Both the position numbers and the translations under genes were made by a program. The notes below the pieces were generated by a model. It made no database searches. It was not told the origin of the DNA and saw nothing but the letters and a program-made list of their open reading frames with translations. Shown here piece after piece: positions 56,999 through 64,000 of a DNA stretch of 64,000 nt. The stretch comes from Setaria digitata (taxonomy: Eukaryota > Nematoda > Chromadorea > Rhabditida > Setariidae). Every line of letters starts with the position of its first letter. The stretch's first letter is position 1. The DNA lies in assembly GCA_003640385.1 (NCBI GenBank), contig RCAB01000032.1:186001-250000 (forward strand), read 5' to 3'.

Positions 56999-57675
56999 AT
57001 GAAATCACCTGACCATATAAAATTAGAACCACTCAAGGAAGTCTTAAAGCGTCAGATACCTATAAATGTTGGTGAACCAATACCTATGATAGTATATGAT
57101 ATCGATCATCCTAAAAATTGTGGGGATCCTTGGATTGGTGCATATTCAAAGCACGGTTTCTGGTACAAATTCACTGATGGCACCAATGATGATTATGAGA
57201 AAGTAAGTGCTTTTGATATTTCTCCATTAATATACAGGTATCATTTTCTGGTACTGATCAGTCAGTATTCCGGTATGATCGATCAGTATATCTATGCCTT
57301 ATTATTAAATAATACATATTGTAATAAGGTAAAAAGCACATTCCATACATATCTCACTTCAAGCAAAGCATTTTATAGGGAAATTTTTTTAGGTAGTCGC
57401 TCGGGCATATGAAAGTGACTCGTATAAAATTGATTATGGGTCGATGAAGGTGTGGAAAAATGCAGCTTTCTTCAATTGCAAATTCATTGTCGCTAAAAAT
57501 CAAAGTAAAGTATTAATTGTTTCTTATTAAAGTCTTTTTTTTTCTACGTAGCTAAGGTAGGAACTACAAATTAATTATTATTGACAGTTGTTCAGTGAAA
57601 TTTATTTGGATCATCTTTTCCTTTTTGTCAAATTATAAAATTTACTTTCTCTTTTTGTTTTGTTTTCCATTTCTT

Positions 57676-57710
<35 letters not shown>

Positions 57711-60700
57711 TTAGTGAAGAATGATTTATAACTATTTCATTTGTTTGCAAGGCATCACAAAATGTACCATAGAAGTCAATAATTCATGAAAACGAAATCA
57801 TTAACCTCTAGCTGTTGTAGTGGGTGATGGCATATTTGAAATGATATTTTAGGTTAGAGCTAAATTTATGGGTCAAACAGTTAACACTACTTTGTTGATG
57901 AAAAAGCCAATTCGAGTTTTCTTCTAAACAAAAATAGTGGGATGTTATCAGATGTACTGATTATTTGAAAAACTGCCACAACTTTGTTGAAGAAATGTTT
58001 TCATACACTTGTTTGTTTTGCAGGTGATGAAGTTCTTGGCAGCATAGCGGTTGCCTGTTTCAACAATTTTGCGGTTATCGGCGTGTACTATGTAATCGAA
58101 GAGTATCGACATTCAGGTATCGGAAGCAAACTTTTCAAAGAAGCATTAAAAAATGTCAGTGGCAACCAAACAGTCATATTTCATTCAAGTAATTTTTACG
58201 TCGTTTTTTTTGTTTAAAAAAAAAAAAAAAAAAAAATAGTTAATGTGGATAGGGAAAATTTTGAAAGAAAATCAGTATAAAAAGACTGGTGGATATGTCA
58301 CGGATGTGAACTTGGTAACTTTGTGAATATAATAACGTCGAGTGAAAGTGTAACACACAGAGATTTGAGTTCAATTCATACTATTAAAAGTCCAGGACAA
58401 GATTCTATACTTATAATTTTATTACTCAAATGACATTGATCAAGTGACTAAATAATTTAGCATTTAAGTGATTAGATGAAACTTCTTTCTAATAACACCA
58501 CTTCAGATGTCTTTTATAATCTATATTTCATTTTTTTTTTATTTCTTTTCAATAATTTTCTAAAACAGTCGCCAGTATTGAGTATCGGTTAGTGATGTAC
58601 TTTGAATTTGTGCAGTATTTTTTCAAATTTTAAATGTTGAAATATGCTGCTCCGATGTTTTTTTACTCGCAACAATGATCGAATCGAGTTGTTTTAAAAA
58701 ACTGCTACTTGAAATATATGAGCTGAATAATCGAATCAATCAAAAATACTTTCTACCAAGTTTTGATAAGTTAAACAAGTTTTCAAGGCTTTAATTTCTG
58801 AAATTTTTTCCTCTTTTTCTTTTTTTTTTTTCTTTTAAATTAATAATTACTAAGCCTTTGTATTTCGTTATTCAGTGTCACATTTGGCTAGTAAATGCTG
58901 TCGTTTTGGTCTTGCAATTTCATTACAACAAAAGTGGAAATTTGTTACATATCAGATCAGCAACCCATCAGCTTTTCCCACTCTTCAGGTTTTGATAATT
59001 ATGTTTTATTGGTTTCTTCGACTATTACTACCAATTGATATCAAACAAATGTGATTATTATTCGACTCATGGAAAATGGAGATGAAATTTCCAGGAAAGA
59101 GAAGTTACAATTGTTAAATACAGTGATCTTTCGGAAGCCGAATTAGTGGCGTTGATGAGATATGATACTGACGTGGTACATCTGAATCGGAATCTCTGGT
59201 TGAGGGAATGGCTTCAACGAGAAAATCTCAATGTTTGTATTGCGTTTAAAGAGGTAAGTATTCTACGACTCATTTAGTTTCATTCAAATCTCGATTATTT
59301 ATACTCTGCTCCGTTTCTTCCTCATTTTCCTTTTCTTCTACTCAGCCACATGACCAGGCAAAGACAATTTTTCAGAATACAATCGTTGGGTACGGATGTT
59401 CGAGAGAGGTAGCTGGAGGCTATGTATTGCCTTTGTTGGTTGGACCGCTCTATGCCGATGATTTCAAGACCGCTAGTGCTCTACTTCACGCTTCCCTAGA
59501 GAAATACTACGTAACTGTTATTGTTATGCTTTGGAAGTCTATTAAATTCCAAGAAGAAATAAAGGACAAGAAAAATAACTGGTCGATAAAATTATCATTA
59601 TCGAAGCAGATACAGCTAAGGATTCCAGTATACTTTGGAACTCATTTTTTAGAAACCAGATGAAGATTACGATTGGGATCCAGATATTTTCGCAATATAT
59701 AGAAGGAATGTATATTTCATAGTACCGGAACAAAATACTCAAATGATAGCATTGATGGACAAATTTAGAGGAGAAGGAGGAATAGTTAGTAAAGATCGAT
59801 TATACTATATCGTAAGTGTTTCCTTTTTTCTTTATTAAATATATCATTGAAATTTCTGATCACTGTTAGCTAGGTTTTTAATGATGATTAGTGGGTAGAC
59901 TTGCTTTCTTTTCTCATCCTATATTTGATTGCTATAAACTATCAGTAAAAGAACTGTTATTAGAAACGATGATTTGAATAGAACTTACAAAGCTGCTTTG
60001 ATATTCAGCTAACTGAATGTTTTAATGAAAAGACATATTGCACTCTATCAAATAAATGAAATGTTGTTTTCTAGGGTCCTGTGTTTTTTCTAAATTATCA
60101 TTTAGTGCAATTCCGCTCATTAATTTTCTTAACTTCCCACCCTTGATAATTTTGCCTCTCTTAAATATTACAACTAACATGTTTTCAGTAACTTCCTTGA
60201 ATAAAAATTATTTTTGTTAGAAATGAAAGGGCACCTTCCTTTCTGAAAACATGAATTTTATACAGAAAGATGATTGATTTACCGAAGGAGTTACTGTTAC
60301 CGACAGCTCTCGACAAATGGCATTTTAGTACTGTAGACACACTTTTAAAGTGCTGGGTCAGAATGAAAGACAGAATGTTCTAAAGGCTACTCACCCACTA
60401 CTTATAGTTGGACTCCTTACTTTTTGATTTTTGGAAGTAGAGGGAGACAAAATAGGCAAAAGGTGACCTGTACTCTAACCTATACTCAACTGCTGTACTT
60501 TTATCAAACACAGCATTCTATTAATAAAAGTCCCAGGTGATATACGGAATATCCAAGATGCCACATCCAATTACACAGTTTATTAGTGAGTGACGTGAGA
60601 ATTATAAATGGTTAACACTTATTAAAAACCAATCTTCCAGAGAAGTTTGGAAAGTTATATATCAAGATAATTTTCAGACTCAGAGTACGCATAATTTGCC

Positions 60701-60758
60701 AGACGTTGAATTCGAAAGAGTTTTTGCCGTTTCCGACATACACCTATTTCCAATATGA
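56999..60758 (+). CDS. GNAT-type N-acetyltransferase, two-part
   Basis: Eight exons join in phase: 56999-57202, 57393-57504, 58024-58188, 58876-58988, 59095-59253, 59376-59510, 59653-59811, 60678-60758; 375 residues. The first half has the GNAT acetyl-CoA core: ARAYESDSYKIDYGSM, then GSIAVACFN and GVYYVIEEYRHSGIGSKLF, where RHSGIGSKL is the R/Q-x2-G-x-G/A loop. The second half has VGYGCSREVAGGYVLPLLVG followed by PLYADD, which fits the YitH/HolE-type Acetyltransf_18 domain common in nematode proteins. The substrate is unknown. The last exon (HNLPDVEFERVFAVSD, ending DIHLFPI) fits in phase; an alternative end at 60075-60146 was rejected. The ATG is preceded by an acceptor-like AATTCAG near 56959. 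Confidence 0.88.
57678..57705 (+). repeat. Poly-T run, 28 bases
   Basis: This is the longest homopolymer in the window and lies in intron 2 of the acetyltransferase gene. Length may be imprecise in the assembly. Confidence 0.8.
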
Positions 60759-61744
60759 AGTTTAGAAACATCATTCATCGTCTTTGAGTGATTCATTAAT
60801 TAACTCCATAATAATTTTGTTCATTTATATATTAATTTTTTGGACGAGTGTTATAACAGTTGATTAAGGATGTCAATTGGTAGTCACTACTAACAGCAGT
60901 TCAAATAAGTAATTTAACGCTATTATAAGTGGATGAAAATATAGGAAGCACTTAAAGGTGAGACTTATAGTTACTTAGCAGAGTTTCGCAGCTGTTGTAT
61001 TCCTTTTTCACAAATATGACATGTTGATTTTATGTTTTTATAAATTTTATTCCCGCGATATTCCCATATTACTTTTGTTTTAAAGGAACAACCAGACTAG
61101 AACATTTGAAACAAAAACAAAAGCAAACGGTGGGAAATAATGATTGAGAATTGCACCCATGGAAGACGCAGTAAACCGAAAAATAAATCAAGACGTCCAC
61201 AAAAATAAGCTTTAACTATATGTTTACCCATATATAAGTATATTCCAATCCTCAGCTACTTATAACAGATCATTTATTGGTAAATTTAAGGAGTCCTCAA
61301 ACTTGGGTAGTTAAACCAGTAAAAACTATAATCTAGTAGAAAATAAAAAGGTTTAATAAAAACTATAACCCCGAAAACTTCAAATTATCCCATTCTAAGT
61401 TAAGGGCCATCACGTTTTTTTCAATCATATTGAAATGATGCGCAAGTTTTACCAGACCGTTAGTTCTTGTCAAAAATGTGTCGCAACTTCATCTAGTTTC
61501 CAACAGCATACGACAAAAAACAAAGTGAAGAGAGTGACTGTTAGCCCACATGATGGAAAATATAATTAAAAGCCATGAAATGAGCTGAAATAACTAGCAA
61601 ACCTTAGCAAAAGTAAGATCATCGACCGATATTTAACTAATCTCAATCGATCATCTATTTTTAATCCAAGGTCTACAGATAAAATGGGAGAAATAACTGG
61701 AGGAATTCTATCACGAAAAAACACATCACATCAGCAAAAACCGT
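60759..61744. other. Spacer between convergent GNAT and ABCE1 genes
   Basis: About 1 kb containing both 3' ends. No gene or structured RNA is seen. Confidence 0.5.
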
Positions 61745-64000
61745 TTAATCCATATCAAGAAAGAAATAATTTCCACTTTTCTTTTGCTCCATATCTTTCA
61801 CAGAATCTTTTTTGTTGATGCGTGGCCGATAATTATCTTTATCACGTCGGAATGTTATATCCAAAAGACGTAAGAATCGGTTCATCCCTTCCAGTAGTGA
61901 TTGAGGTCTACAAAAAAACAAACTAAAAAAAATTAAAAAGAAGCTAATAACAGTAAAAATGAAAACTTCTGACCATATAAAGAAATCAAAAATAGGATAC
62001 GAATGAAAAACTAACGATTGTGCAGTAGCCGATTTTGACGGTATTCCTTCAAATACTATGACACGGTCAGCAAGATATGTTCCCATCAAGAAATCATGCT
62101 CAACAACGAATGCTGTTTTCTTCGCATGCAATATAAACCTGTTGAAACAAAGTCACACTGAGCCTAGAGCAAGCTTTAATAAACATAAATTTAATCTCAG
62201 AAAGATAAATCTAATCCTAATTTGGCCTTTCTTTTACCAGCTCGCTAATCACAGGGAGATTAAAAGAAGATTTCTATGACCTACTTCGTGTGCTGAAATA
62301 TGAAATGGAAGCCTTGAACTTCTACCTATGTACTTCAGTAGTGAACAATAATCCACACAATTAATGCACTTGAATTGTACTTGACCGTATTATTCTGAAC
62401 ACTTTTTCTAAATGTTCCAAGCATATAATTTTATTTTATGAATATCTTTTACTCAGTGAACAAAGAAAGAGTGATATTCAATATAAATCATAGTGGTCAT
62501 AATAAACTAACAATAAGTAAACACTTGAAAATGTATGCAAAAACTACCTCTTGATGACTTTCGCAGCATGTAACCGCTGCTCTGAATCAAGATATGCACT
62601 TGGCTCATCTATCAAATAAACATCAGCTGCTTTTCCAAGACACAAAGCTAGTGCAACCCGTTGCAATTCACCACCGGATAAATGTTGCACCTATAATATG
62701 GAACATAAATTTCCAGTTTTAATGCATCCATTCTTCTAGTTAGTTAAAATAAATGTAGGTTACACGATGACTCTAATATCATAGTGATGATCTCTCATTA
62801 GTATTGAGCATTAAAATACAGCACTAAAATAATGAAATGTATTTAATCTTAGGTAATGTCTTAATAAGAAAAATATAGAAAAACATTCCATGATAGGTTA
62901 ATTTAAAATCTGGTAAAAAATGAACTTGATAAAAATTTTAATTTGGACAGAAATTTAAACCTAAAATCTAGATTCGACAGTATAAAGAGACACCAAAGAT
63001 ACAAAAGATACAGCGCATTTTCGACCTCAAGATTAAGTAAATCATCGATCATTAACGGTGATAAAACATCCGTCTTAAACTGTGCATGGTTAACCATATC
63101 GGGTATTTTTTCATATAAAAGATGCCGCACAGAGCATTGCGACTTTGGACTGATTTTCTGTGGCTTATAAGATATGTTTAGTCGCGGAATTTCCATTGAA
63201 TCGTCATCCACTTGTAGATTACCAGCAAGTATCCTAAAACATCTTTTAAAAATCATCTCACATTTTCTCTTTTTAATATAGGATCCGGAATTTAAGAATG
63301 AGAATTTCAATAACTAATTTATCGATGAGGAGCAATAAACTAAGTAGATACTCTATTTTCAAGAAAAGATTCCTCAAAAATTTTGGCTTCTTGTGTTTCG
63401 GAAATCTTGTCATTCTCCTCGCATCATCTTAAAACGCTAGCGTTATCGTTCCAAATTTGAACGAGTGCTCTATATTCATAGCAAAAATTTTATGTCAAAG
63501 AAGAAATTTGATCCTTTCCACTTCAAAATGACGAATTTGTTTAAAAAAAAAAAAAAAACAAATTTCTAGAATTTCATTATTTTCAAAAAAAAAAAAAAAA
63601 TTACCTAATCATCGTTGTTTTCCCTGTGCCATTTTCTCCAAGCATAACAATAATTTCAGAATCAGTAAATTCACCACCCTCAACTTTTAATTCAAAATTT
63701 CCTATGCGTTTAGTAAATGATGGATAAGTGTAACGAGCTGTCCGCTTAACTACTTCCTTCTCTGCTTGATCGGTGACTTTGAAAGACAGTTCAGAATCTC
63801 TACAACATTTAAAAAAATATATGTAAATTTCAATGCATCTTACATACCTTTCTAAATTTCTGTTTAATCAAAAACTGATGCAGGTGAGAGTATCCTAAAC
63901 AAATTAAAAATTAAACCTGAAGCGCATATTTTCTGTAGGGATAAAACCATCCAAAAATATATTAATGCCTTCCCTTACACCCGACGGTAATGTTACAACT
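61745..64000 (-). CDS. ABCE1: ABCE1/RLI1 ribosome recycling ATPase, 3' part
   Basis: ABCE1 is the essential soluble ABC protein that splits ribosomes after termination. Six minus-strand exons of the C-terminal half are present, 5' to 3': 64000-63917 (continues past the edge), 63799-63605, 63233-63026, 62690-62548, 62138-62016 and 61907-61745. They cover the second nucleotide-binding domain: [12 protein letters not shown], Walker [10 protein letters not shown], the [10 protein letters not shown]-loop region, signature LSGGELQRV, Walker B with [16 protein letters not shown], the H-switch in FVVEHDF, and the end [16 protein letters not shown] with [11 protein letters not shown]. The iron-sulfur domain and first ATPase domain lie beyond 64000. 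All junctions keep phase and match the human order closely. It converges with the acetyltransferase gene. Confidence 0.97.

Noticed and set aside
60075..60146. Alternative last exon of the acetyltransferase gene
   Set aside because: It is in phase, but codes a hydrophobic low-quality end. The exon at 60678-60758 has a better acceptor and a protein-like sequence.

Overview
The window is nuclear DNA of a nematode, most likely a clade III spirurid/filarial worm. The evidence is strongly AT-rich DNA with many long poly-A/poly-T runs, protein-coding genes cut into many small exons with TTTCAG-type acceptors, acceptor-like AGs directly before several start codons (as for spliced-leader trans-splicing), and nematode-type families (TWK-type K2P channel, DUF19/CPG4-like secreted cysteine-rich proteins, SKR-type SKP1, C-type lectin). 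Species is not provable from the sequence alone. Exon models were built by hand from splice signals, reading phase and remembered family sequences; no search was run.

Layout. 1-171 (-): first exon of replication factor C subunit 3. 1120-1990 (+): RPB8, shared subunit of RNA polymerases I/II/III. 2787-8237 (+): cytosolic arginyl-tRNA synthetase, 18 exons. 8855-10756 (+): unrecognised serine-rich protein. 10757-14378: mostly non-coding, with weak small-peptide candidates. 14379-26355 (+): a 23-exon TWK-type two-pore potassium channel with a tail of about 580 residues after TM4. 26864-28335 (+): SKP1-related protein. 28810-30993 (-): SDS22/PPP1R7. 31540-33849 (-): a C-type lectin gene whose exons are all short. 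35239-36431 (-): a small secreted neuropeptide-like precursor. 36432-42304: large gene-poor stretch ending in a duplicated block joined by an N. 42305-42377 (+): tRNA-Val(UAC). 43970-47107 (-): BED zinc-finger protein with a BESS-like C-terminus. 47446-47629 (+): orphan possible terminal exon. 49375-51983 (+) and 52911-54769 (-): two convergent secreted cysteine-rich protein genes. 56999-60758 (+): GNAT-type acetyltransferase with an Acetyltransf_18-like second half. 61745-64000 (-): 3' part of ABCE1/RLI1, running off the right edge.

How the genes relate. Much of the window is housekeeping: DNA replication (RFC3), transcription (RPB8), translation (ArgRS, ABCE1, tRNA-Val), phosphatase control (SDS22) and ubiquitin ligases (SKR). 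RPB8, ArgRS and the 8.9 kb gene lie in one direction with 0.6-0.8 kb gaps and acceptor-like sites before each start, compatible with a nematode polycistronic unit. The K2P channel and the neuropeptide-like precursor suggest excitable tissue; the lectin and the two cysteine-rich proteins are secreted or surface types. No mobile element, CRISPR array or viral sequence was recognised.
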